From assembly GCA_014058105.1 (NCBI GenBank), contig JACGCM010002017.1, positions 186,001 to 250,000 on the forward strand: 64,000 nucleotides of DNA. The letters run 5' to 3'. Position numbers and translations under genes: made by a program. The notes beneath the pieces were generated by a model that saw only the letters and a list, made by a program, of their open reading frames with translations, made no database searches and was not told where the DNA came from. This DNA comes from Kingdonia uniflora. Lineage: Eukaryota > Streptophyta > Magnoliopsida > Ranunculales > Circaeasteraceae. Positions 21,711 to 31,832 of this stretch are shown here, in pieces. The stretch's first letter is position 1; the number at the start of each line of letters is the position of its first letter.

Positions 21711-24082
21711 TATGAAAGCTCTTTATTATAAATCATAGTCTGAGAAAGTTTTCATCTTTGGAGGATCTTTTGTATTTCCTTACCTAATAGTTGAGAAGGA
21801 TGTGGTGGAACATATAACTCCTCATGCATAGGACAAGCAGATGATGGTGAATGATGATGGTGGATGATGTAAGAGAAGGCGAAGGAAGGGGAGTAGATGT
21901 AGTATTTGCTTTGTATTTACCTAAAACTTGAAGTGATTAGGTAAAAGCAGAATCATATGATGCAATAGGATCTTACTCAACAAGAGTCTTTAAGTAATCT
22001 AGGAGACTAGGACATAGAAGATGCATAAAAAGGTTGAGACTTGAAAGACTAAACAATAAACAGTAACGCAAGGAACGCAACGTCATATCTTATAGAGTTG
22101 TATGATGGTGGGGCTTATGCTAGGCGGACTCAGGAGGCAGGGTCTCATATAGATTTGTATGTGAGCGGGGTTTATGCAAAGCGGATTCTTGAGGCAATTC
22201 GAGTGAGGGAGGGAGTACAGTTGATAAAACCTATCTAGCTAACTCATATTTATAGATGCAGGAGAGGATCAGTTGATGAAGAAGAGAGCCAAGATGGAAA
22301 TCTGGATTGAGAACACATTCAATGATTAAGGGCATGCAGAGGATCAAATAGAGAGGAAATCTAGGATTTAGAATTAGATCACATCAAATATGATTGCATT
22401 AATGTGCATGGTGGCACTAAGTGAAGTTTGCTTGTCACCAATCAAAGTCTGAGGGATTGATGGATAGATAGATTATATAATTTCATAGCAAACATCACAA
22501 GCAAACTCTGATTTTATCCAAGTGAAGTGGGCCCTAATCTCTATTCTCCATTTATTAAAGGAACAAGAGGAAGAGCATATCACACTCTCAGACAGATTCC
22601 ATGTCTCTCTTTACTTTACTTTACTTTACTTTCCCCCCTCCCAACTAGATCGATTTCGTGTTGCAACATATTAACCATCTTATCACTGTCAGCCTCCCTC
22701 CCTCCTTCCTCCCCCACAAAAAGAGAGAGGAGAGAGTGGGATGTTCCAACCATGCCTTGAAGCTATCTTTGTCAATGGTACAAGGTGGTGTCATATATTA
22801 GCTAGCTATACCTATAGGCTATAAGTAATGAAACTATCATTTTATGTCAAGTATAAAATATATACAGCATATGATGACTTCATCTCTAGAGACTAGAGTA
22901 CTCTTACCTCTTAATTAATTAGCTTGCAAGTAAGTAAACAAACCAAAAGACATGAACTATATTTGAGATTCTTCTATGAACCAAAGCACAAGAGAAGGAA
23001 TCATGGGTACTTGTGTAACAAACAAGCAATAATATTTATGCAAAAACATGAGAGATCCTATATATATATTAGAAAAAAGGACAGGAATGATTTCTTGCAA
23101 CATGCAAAGTGGGCAGCTTAAACCCTATTTGAAAACTTTGATGGTTTTGTTGAGGGGACAAAAGGCATAAATTAGGGATAACTGATGGAGCAGTATCAAA
23201 GACAGCAATAGGTATATACGGTTGGTTGGTTACAAAAAACAAGAACCCTCATGCATCTCTTCTCTTGGAGTTGAGTGCAAACACATTTATATGAGACAAT
23301 TGTTTTTCTTCTCTTGCTGTTACAACTTACAAGAGGTGGTAAAGAAGCAGATTGCTTCGTGTAATTTGCAAAGGTAAATGTCTATTTGCTTAATGATACT
23401 ATACATGTTATGGAGTTGAGTGCAAACACATTTTTTACAACACGCTTCATGAATTAGATTATATTTCGATTCCAAGCTTTCTAAGGTTATTTTATGCCAA
23501 CAGCTTTCCACACTATACTAAAGCATTAAGTTCATTACAAGTAGTGCAGATTTGATTAAAACACAGTACCAACTAACCCAAAAGAAACAAAAAGACAAGA
23601 GATTATAAACATAAGGGAGAGAATTAATGTGAGTGAAGCACCCACTTACATAAACAAGAGAATGATAGAAAGAGAGTAAAGACAAACAAAACCTACTCTT
23701 GAAGGATAAGATTGTAGTTTTTAAGTGATCTAGCTAGCTATGGAGAAATAAGTAGAACAGCAGATACCTTAAATATAATGTCATATAACTTAAATATAAA
23801 TGAATAGAGATATAGAGAAAAACTACTAAAACTGGGGTACTTGAGCTGCTAGACCTAACAAAGCCCCACAAGAAACAAAGACATCCTCATCAGTTGTTGC
23901 ATGGAGTAAAGGAAGGAGCAAGCTGAAGCTGAAGAAGAAACATTACTACTAATATTAATGTTCTACTCTTTGAGGTTGTCTTTTGTAGCAAAAGTAAAGA
24001 TGGAAGGTGAAAAAACTCAGATTTTGCTAGAGGTATATACTAACTTAATCACCTCTATTTGGCTAACTAGCTAGTTCTACTT
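21711..24082. other. 3' flank of the LAS gene, no gene seen
   Basis: Non-coding. It contains a (ttact)n microsatellite at about 22612-22632 and a 22-bp direct repeat, 'ggagttgagtgcaaacacattt', at about 23267 and again at 23413. LATERAL SUPPRESSOR orthologues in other plants are controlled by a conserved enhancer downstream of the coding region, so part of this stretch may be regulatory; the sequence alone does not prove it. Confidence 0.4.
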
Positions 24083-25339
24083 CTACTGCCATGAAGAAAT
24101 TGAGAAGAGTGGCATATTTTGCCAACCTAGAAAGAATGAGGAATCGTCGTGAATCTGAAGCTTATATCCTTCAACACCTTCCAAGTGATAATGGCCGCTC
24201 AGGAGAAGTTTGGCTTGAGTTAAGGCGTAAGCACTTAGCGGTACGCTTGAAAACCCCGAGCTCCTAAACTTGTCCACCCAACTTTCAAACCTCTCATGCC
24301 GCTCTCTCCTTTCTTCTCCTTCAGAGGATACTATATCAACAATCTCCCTTCCAAACCAGACCTTCTCTAAAGCCAGTCTTTCATGGCTGTTCGGTGGCAG
24401 AGTGGTTTCAAGGGCATCAAACAAAGTTGTGTAGTGATCCAAGGCACTAATGAACCTCTGCATGAAATTTGGGTTATTGTGGTTGGCTTCTCTTTCGGCC
24501 AAGGTCACAATTTTAGGGTTCATGGACTTGATCGAGCGAAGGAAGAGGTTAACATCGTTAGAGTCTTCTCCAAGGAGCTTGTGCATGTAAAGCACACAGT
24601 TTACAGCAAGGGTTTCGTCAGGGAAGAGAGTGATTATGGAGGGAAGATCTGCAGTGCTGCCGTGGAGAAGCAGTAGGGGATGAAATTGGAACCTAAGGCC
24701 CATAGATTGCGCAAAGTTCTGGAGACGGTCTCCAGTTCTTTGAAGGGTTTCCATGTTGTGGCCTGTTCCTGTCATTCGTATAAATGGGGGATTCAATGGA
24801 TCAGAACGTTCAGCGATGGCCTGCATAAGAGGAGGCCATTGCAACCCTTGCATGGTATCAAAGTCGATGATATGTATAGACTGTTGGCCTTCGACTGCTT
24901 CTAAAATAGCTTGATTTGCTGTTAGATGGCAGAACCTAACAAACGGGGTGACTTGATTGAGGTAGAAATAAGAAGATTCAAGTGCCTGGAGGCAGATTGG
25001 AGATGATGCTGATGATGAAGAAGAAGATAGGAAAGTGTTGCTGTCAAAAAAAGTATGTCGGCTGATCCTCAGGAAGAGAGCTCTAGAAAAATGGTACACC
25101 ACCCTGTCGGTAGAGTCGCCATAAGCTGAAGAGGAAGTGCTGGATAAGAGGAAGGAAACAAGGCGGTGAGCCGCAATGAAATCGGACTGTGAGACAAGCT
25201 CAGCACAGCTGATCAGTAATTGGCGTATATGAATCATTGGTGAAAAGTAGGGTGTAGTATGTGGAAGAGGAAGAGGAAGCAGTGGGTCTTGCTCTTCTCC
25301 ATGGGAACCACCAGTACTGAAAGAACTGTTGCTGAGCAT
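24083..25339 (-). CDS. LAS: GRAS transcription regulator, LATERAL SUPPRESSOR / SCL18 type
   Basis: A single-exon frame of 418 residues. After a short variable, proline-rich N-terminus, the GRAS domain runs from about residue 38 to the end: leucine heptad region I (HIRQLLISCAELVSQSDF), the VHIID motif as IHIIDFD at 155-161, leucine heptad region II, the PFYRE region with VTLAEREANH near 278-287, and the SAW motif GWQNMPLFSISSWQ at the C-terminus. TPFVRFCHLTANQAI (131-145) and TLPPNSHERLALEKVWFG (313-330) are characteristic of LAS (tomato LS, rice MOC1) among GRAS proteins. LAS acts in nuclei of leaf-axil boundary cells to allow axillary meristem formation and so sets shoot branching. A polyserine tract lies at 105-113. 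No break was seen. Confidence 0.93.
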   Translation of the reverse strand: MLSNSSFSTGGSHGEEQDPLLPLPLPHTTPYFSPMIHIRQLLISCAELVSQSDFIAAHRLVSFLLSSTSSSAYGDSTDRVVYHFSRALFLRISRHTFFDSNTFLSSSSSSASSPICLQALESSYFYLNQVTPFVRFCHLTANQAILEAVEGQQSIHIIDFDTMQGLQWPPLMQAIAERSDPLNPPFIRMTGTGHNMETLQRTGDRLQNFAQSMGLRFQFHPLLLLHGSTADLPSIITLFPDETLAVNCVLYMHKLLGEDSNDVNLFLRSIKSMNPKIVTLAEREANHNNPNFMQRFISALDHYTTLFDALETTLPPNSHERLALEKVWFGREIVDIVSSEGEERRERHERFESWVDKFRSSGFSSVPLSAYALTQAKLLLSGHYHLEGVEGYKLQIHDDSSFFLGWQNMPLFSISSWQ

Positions 25340-28084
25340 GTTCTCACCACCAATATGAAGATTGTTTTTGTTGGAGCTGAGGAGGAACCAAACATGAATG
25401 GGAAGAGGAGGAGAGACCCAAATGAAGAGGTTGTTTGCATTCTCTTACTTTAATAGAACATCTGAGAATGTAGTTTGCTTGAAAGGACATCATCATCTGC
25501 CAAAAACAGGAGGAAGAGTGATAGTTTATAGAGAGAGAGAGAGGCAGCTGCAACTATATTTACTCTCTCCTCATTTCCCTTCTATTGCAGGCTGCAGGCT
25601 GCAGGCTGCAGATGTAGATCTCTCTCTCTCTCTCCCTCCCCCCACAAACTGATATAGGTTTTTATACCTTTTTATTATGTATCTTCATACCTGTTTGGAC
25701 TTTGCTAACCTTGACTAGCTTGTATATCCATAGAGAAATATACCTCTTATGGTTCTTGATCAGAGTATAATTGAACCAAAGGGATGTCATAGTAAATCCA
25801 CTTATTAGCTAGCTAATATATGTAGTTGTAGGAGGCCATGGGGAATCTTATAGCTACTTACAGATATATGTAGTTGTAGGAGATCTATTTAGACATGAGT
25901 AGGGTATTGTGTGAAGAAGCATTCTAATACCACATATTACTTAGTTTTCTGATTTCATATGAGAACTATGCTTGCTTGGAATCAATGTCAGTCTAATGAT
26001 AGTGTATTTCATATTATTCTGCGATATAGATATTAGGTGATACTCTTGTCATAAATGGTAGTATATCCAAAAGGGTAGAGTTAATTAAGATGATGCACCA
26101 TATAATCCGAATAGGGTACCAATGGCACAGAGATCCACAGAGATCTGCTTTAAATGCTGAATAGAGACTCACCATTTCTCTCACACACATAGCTCTTTAT
26201 GTGGGGTATATTCATTCATGATTTTCTTTCAGACAACTTCCTTCCCCACCAAGGGGACTCTTTTGTTGTTGTCAGTCCAGAAAAAAAAAAAAACTACTAC
26301 AACAAGCAACCTTCTCTCTCTGATCAGATGATCTGTTGTTGCTGCTGTAATGCTTTTCCTTCCAACCTTTATTTATGGGCAAAGGTATTTTAGGAAGAAT
26401 TAAACAATCACAGCAAAAAGATCCCCAAATTCCCAAATTCAATCATTATGGAGTGCTTAGGCTCTCTCTCTCGATTCCCTCACATCAATGCAGCAAGGCA
26501 TCTTCTTACAAACCATGCATTAGCAAACAACACAAATAGAATATTGTAGGTAGCTTAAAACCCATAGAAATATTTCAGACCCCAGATGTGGAAATCAGAA
26601 GGTGCATGGGGCTGCATTAAAAGCCCTTTTTTTTTCTTCTTTCCCCCTCTTGTAACTTGTAATTGTTTCATGTTTGAGAGAGAGATTTTTCTTTTGCACT
26701 CAGAGAGATATCTTATCTTACTCACATACAGATATCAAAAACATTTAAACTGCAAGTGCAAGGAATAGCAAACAAAAAGAAAAAACTAAGAGAGAATCAA
26801 AAAGCTACTCTTTTTACTATTTTACATAAAATATGTGACAAGACATGCTCAAAAGTCCACCCTTTTCAGAGAATCTTTTGCACTTGTTGGGGTGGAGAGT
26901 TTATCCTCCAAATCCATTCTTGATATTGCAATGATTTAACCCTACTTGGCCTAACCCAGTAAATTTTAGATGAACCATAGTTTTATACTCTGTTGAGTGG
27001 ATATCATACTCATCAACAATACTTTTAATACTCTTAAGAATTAATTATCATTCTACACCACTATTTAGTTAATTAATATAACCTTTAAGAGCATCTTCAA
27101 TGATTGACTTAATACTCTCGTTAATATTTCAATCTTCAAATACAGTAAGTACTTGCTGTGCTTAATATATTCTTCTTGGGGTTTTTTTTAATGGTAATTA
27201 CGGTGTTTATTACTGTGTTCTCAATAGTTTGCAATGAATATCAGTTTTTTCATAGTACTTACCGGGTTTCTTTAGTGTACTTTCGGATTTCAGTTTCCTA
27301 AGTTGTCAGTCTAGCGCTTGGATTCCTTCATAGTACTTACTGGGTTTTCTTCATAAAGCTTACCGGGTTTTATTAAAAGTAATTGCAGTGTTATTTCTCT
27401 TGGGTTGTATTTTACTAGGTTGTTAAAATCTCAACAGATAAAACTCTTTAACTACAACCCCTTGCTGTTAATAACGATAGAGGGAGAGATATGATATGGA
27501 TTGTCTCTATAACCTTCCTGATCGTGCAAAATATCCTATGGCGAAGTAGAAGAAGCAAGAGCAGGAGATCGAAAAAGGGTTGGAATTTTCAGCAAAGCGG
27601 AAAAAAGTGCAGAGAAGAAATAGTGGCACGAACAAATACCAGTATAGACCTGAACAGTATCCAGAGTCCAGACACAAAAACACCATGCAGATTAATTCTT
27701 TTTCCTGAGTGCAAGTCCTTTGCCAATAACAAAACCCTATTTTGAGTCGGACAATCTTCAAATGTGGCTCTTTTTGTTGCAAAACCTTCTACTCAAAATG
27801 CACTACATTTTCTTTTCTTTTGAGAGAGAGAGAGAGTTTTAGCATAAAGACCAATGACATATGGTTATTGCCGCGGTAAAAGAAGCTTATTAACACATAA
27901 TATTTGGAGGTACATAATCCACCCAAAAGTTAACAACTCTCTAAATTTATACAAAAGCCATTTCTGTAGATAGCTATAGCTGTAATTAACTTTGCAGGAG
28001 TTAAGATCCAATGCTGAGCCTTTTGTACACACTTTGGATACAACAAGAATAGAAGCAAAAAAGACAACTGACTTGACGATAAAA
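25340..28084. promoter_or_regulatory. LAS upstream region
   Basis: Sequence 5' of LAS on its minus strand. Near the gene are a 7-bp 'gcaggct' tandem (about 25588-25613) and a (tc)n tract (25619-25635), likely within the leader or core promoter. Further out are short simple repeats ((ga)n near 27822) and a phrase 'ttcatagtacttac(c/t)gggttt' repeated near 27250 and 27330. The short frames here show no family resemblance. Confidence 0.4.
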
Positions 28085-28797
28085 GACATTGTGTTCATAG
28101 TCACCGCCTGACAGCGTTGCCTTAAGTATCTCTTGACCGTCCTTGGGTGTAATATTTTCAGCGGCGGACATTCTTCTCGATTGCCGAGCTCCCTCCTTTC
28201 TAAGCTCCATAAACACTCTTCTTAGCAGCATCCAAGAAATGTCCACGGTCATCTGATTTGAAATTTACAGCCACCTCCCGCACATCATTTTCTGATGCTT
28301 TATTCAGCTGCTTCCACCTATTCTCCTCATGCAGCTCAGCGTCCAACTGCATCTCAACCGTCTTTTCTTTAGATAGCTTAGGTTGCTTCTTAGGGCGTGA
28401 AGCCGTGAACTGTGCCAATGTACTGAAGGAAGTGCATCAGTTGCATTACCTCTGGTTTCATTGTGATAATTTTTCTCGTGCTTAGAATTCAGACAGATTC
28501 TCTTCTCTCTTGCATCATCAGCTTCTTTGTCATACCAATGCCGCTACTCATACCTCGAGTCATGGCGAATTCTCTTTCTTCCTTCCTCTTCTTGAATAAT
28601 GGCATCACTTATAGTTTTGTTGGTTTCACTTTGATGTCTCCCATGTTTTGAATTCTTATAGCTTTCATCTTCTTTTGCATCAACTTCAGAGTCAGAGTCT
28701 GACCTACCTTTGTAGGGTCGTTTCCCACGTTTAGAGTTATGCTTCTTGTGATCCTTTTTAGACCGTTTCTCTTTTGAGTGCTTCTCTGCTTCGACCT
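28085..28797 (-). pseudogene. CWC25-like splicing factor, decayed last exon
   Basis: The minus strand begins behind a 'ttttttgtag' acceptor at 28798 with a Lys/Ser-rich segment (HSKEKRSKKDHKKHNSKRGK, then SDSDSEVD), typical of the CWC25/CIR-type C-terminal half. It continues with AQFTASRPKKQPKLSKE, MQLDAELHEENRWKQLNKA and FLDAAKKSVYGA, then KGGSSAIEKNVRR and YYTQGRSRDT. In family members these form one frame. Here stop codons follow SVYGA, NVRR and SRDT, and the middle part needs frameshifts. CWC25 is a spliceosome step-one factor; this fragment cannot encode one. Earlier exons are absent: the LTR element at 28926 lies just upstream. Confidence 0.7.
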
Positions 28798-28925
28798 ACA
28801 AAAAAATAACTAATGTTTTAAGCAAAGCCTATATAGCAGTATCTGAAAAAGGAAAAAAAAACATGCTGCATAATTTTGATCATAGCATGGTCTTTATCTA
28901 CTAGCATAAGGTTAAACATTAGGTG

Positions 28926-29571
28926 TGTAAGGGCTTATTTCTAAACCTCATACTAAGTCCGATATTCGAGCTCATATAGTTCGAATAAACACACTGTTAA
29001 CCAACCAAGGATTGAGGGCAAACAGATTGCAATACAGACTTCCTCATCTACAGTTCGGGGATATTGAAGCAGCCAGTAACATCGCACTGCAACATCGCAC
29101 TGCAGAAGATACTCAGATATCCATCTACGGTTCGAACATCGTTAGAGATCGTATCTTCACCAACAGTTCGAAGTTACAGCTAAGGTCATCAAGAGATCCG
29201 TTACAAGATCAACAATTATCAGATAGCAAAACGTTATAAGAGACCTCATAAAAGACTCATCAAAATCTGATATTGTAACGTTCCTCATTAAAGCAATAAC
29301 GGTCATATTATAAGACCAATATATAGGACTAGAGAACATCTTTCTCTCTTTGTAATAGCTAGCAATCTATAAACATCTCTCTCTTTGTAATAGCTAGCAA
29401 TCTATAAACATCTCTCTCTTTCTAAATTCTCAGGAGAGGTCGTGGTTTTTAACCCATTCAAGAGTTTTTCACGCTAAATCTTGTGTTAGTTATTTTCAGT
29501 GCTTAGCTAAAAATATATATTTCAAGGGTGTAAGGCGCCATCTTCGTCCAATACGAAAATAGGCTATTACA
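28926..29571 (+). repeat. 5' LTR of the palindromic element
   Basis: 646 bp, TG...CA. Unlike the other two LTR copies it carries a tandem duplication of 'taatagctagcaatctataaacatc' (29354-29420) and lacks the 'gctacagattgaggaggctg' segment they share. Confidence 0.9.
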
Positions 29572-29646
29572 TTTGGCGCCGTCTGTGGGAACCGAAGCAT
29601 ACACTCAGCATTCTCCGATCCAGTTTTCATATTCATTTTTTGAAGG

Positions 29647-29913
29647 ATGGCAAATCTAGAAAAATCACCCAACGTCCTGCCTGACGCTGCTGAGGGCGTG
29701 GCGGATTTGCGAACTACGATGCAGGCAGAAACCGAACGACGAATAAAACTAGAGAAACAGCTCGCCAGCATGCAGAGCACAATCAGAGCACTTCAAGATC
29801 AATTAACAACAAATCCGAGACCACGGAACGCTCTGCCTGCAACCTCGAGGGTATCAGTCCATGATCGCTTGGGAAAGCGAGGCAAAAATCCAACACTTCC
29901 TCAAATTCCGTAA
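29647..29913 (+). CDS. Short gag-like N-terminal reading frame
   Basis: An 88-residue frame starting 76 bp after the LTR-adjacent primer site, the place where gag begins. It has a predicted coiled coil (METERRIKLEKQLASMQSTI-like heptads, about residues 25-55), common at the start of plant Ty3/gypsy gag proteins, and a basic end. The frame stops at 29911-29913 and the palindrome begins about 90 bp later, so the capsid and nucleocapsid parts are missing. It is unlikely to be functional alone. Confidence 0.5.
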   Translation: MANLEKSPNVLPDAAEGVADLRTTMQAETERRIKLEKQLASMQSTIRALQDQLTTNPRPRNALPATSRVSVHDRLGKRGKNPTLPQIP

Positions 29914-30006
29914 GAACCAGTTCTACCTCAGGGTCACGTCAATCCACAATTACCCGCTGGAGCGATAATCGATCTGCAACAACAAATACGCTATCATCTT
30001 GCCAAA

Positions 30007-31808
30007 TGTAATAGCCTATTTTTGTATTGGACGAAGATAACGCCTTACACCCTTGAAATATAAAATTTTAACTAAGCACTGAAAATAACTAACACGAGAT
30101 TTAGCGTGGAAAATCTTTGAATGGGTTAAAAACCACGACCTCTCCTGAGGATTTAGAAAGAGAGAGATGTTTATAGATTGCTAGCTATTATAAAGAGAGA
30201 AATGTAGAAAAGGTCTCTTAGAAGGTCTCAGAGCAGCCTCCTCAATCTGTAGCTCTCTGGTCTTATAATATGACCGTTATTGCTATAATGAGGAACGTTA
30301 CAATATCAAGTTTTGATAAGTCTTTTATGAGGTCTCTTGTAACGTCTTGCTATCTGATAATTGTTGATCTTGTAACGGATATCTTGATGACCTTAGCTGT
30401 AACTTCGAACTGTTGGTGAAGATACGATCTCTAACGATGTTCGAACTGTAGATGGATATCTGAGTATCTTCTGTAGTGCGATGTTACTGGCTGCTTCAAT
30501 ATCCCCGAATTGTAGATGAGGAAGTCTGTATTGCAATCTGTTTGCCCTCAATCCTTGGTTGGTTATTCGAACTATGTGAGCTCGAATATCGGACTTAGTA
30601 CGAGGATTAAAAATAAGCCCTTACAACTGCCCCTCTCAGTCAATAGCAGGAGAAACGTGTGTAGCGAGTGGTGTTGGTTGAGAAGTCCAGTCCTTTTGTG
30701 GTAAATTCTGCATTGATGGCTTCTATTTATCTAGAAGAATAATTACTTTGACTGTTGGGTCTCCCAAAAGTTCTGCTTGAGATGTGTGCTTGTGATAAAG
30801 ACTGTATTGGAAGTGGTGGCACGCATTTAAATGCTGCTACTATAAAAAATGGTGACCAGTTGCTATCACTGTTCACCCTGGTTTAAACTGTCAGTCGTTC
30901 AGATTTGTATAAGTAGTAGGATGGTGACTACTCGCCGTCAGGCTTATGAGGAGAGAGTTCAGAACAAGATGATGATTCTTCAAACTCGTTATTTTGGGGA
31001 CCAATATCTTTCTCTGCCAACTCCAATCCCTGTTCCTCTAACTTTTCATGGGATATGGTGGGAAGAAGTAGAGGATGATTATCAACAAATGTGGCAATTT
31101 TACTATGTGGTCTTGTTTGCTACTCACCGTCGGGCCTGTCTGCGGATGCTTGCAGAGGATGCGGTGGCGGCAGAAGATGGGGTGTTGGTGAAGTATTGCC
31201 GATATCCTGCGAAGGATTGGGTGTTGTAATGGTGGAGGTGGTCATTCGTCTTCGGCGACTGCGGAGATGGTGGGGGCTACGGAGGAGTGGTGGGATTAAC
31301 TTTGTCTTCTGCCGTACTCCAGTTCTTCTGCTGGGACTTCCATTGCTTCTATTTATGTGTTACAATGTCATTTGTAAAATAGGCTGTCTTTCGTTCTGTA
31401 GAAGAAATAACTGTCTGTAGATCTTCTAATCTTAATTTTCAAACTGAATGAAATATTTTTCCTTGTAAATTGCTTGTCTTGAATAATAAATTCGAACTTG
31501 TTTATCTTGTCTTGAAAGTGTTTGAAACTGCTTGAATGAACTGTTGTAGGACATCGTGTAACAATTCTCGAACTAGCCAAAGATTAAATAGGTCGAAGAT
31601 ATGTAGATCGAATTTCTGCTGAGTGGGATGAAGTATATTTGAAAGTATATATTTATGAACTGTGTAGACCGCGCTATATATTTGTTGCCTTGTTGAGATA
31701 TATTGTTGTTATGTCTGTTGAGAGGATGAATGCATAATATCTTTTGCGCTCTATATAAGTTCTTGTTGTAAGAGTATCATCGTAGTCAACTTGAACGATT
31801 GTGATCAT
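30007..31808 (-). repeat. Left arm of palindrome (inverted LTR plus 3' internal sequence)
   Basis: Reverse complement of 31833-33676 with scattered substitutions and small indels (1,802 against 1,844 nt). It consists of an inverted LTR (30007-30625), the complement of a purine tract next to it ('actgcccctctcag'), and about 1.18 kb of internal sequence. The axis is at about 31820. Confidence 0.92.
30921..31229 (+). CDS. Antisense reading frame in the palindrome arm
   Basis: A 102-residue frame from the ATG at 30921 (MVTTRRQAYEERVQNKMMIL). It lies antisense to the retroelement 3' region. No known domain is recognised. The mirror copy in the right arm has one extra C near 32730 that shifts the frame after MVTTRPSGL, so only the left-arm copy is open. 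It could be an antisense ORF such as those reported between pol and the 3' LTR of some plant gypsy elements, or it could be fortuitous. A longer version starting at 30849 is open but less likely. Confidence 0.3.
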   Translation: MVTTRRQAYEERVQNKMMILQTRYFGDQYLSLPTPIPVPLTFHGIWWEEVEDDYQQMWQFYYVVLFATHRRACLRMLAEDAVAAEDGVLVKYCRYPAKDWVL

Positions 31809-31832
31809 GCGAGTATCAGGCGAGTCCTCACC

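Noticed and set aside
24383..24904. Plus-strand frames opposite the LAS gene
   Set aside because: They are antisense shadows of the GRAS coding exon.
31091..31420. 109-residue frame and its mirror at 32293-32562
   Set aside because: Both overlap the antisense frame of the palindrome arms in another register and are Arg/Trp/Gly-rich low-complexity translations.
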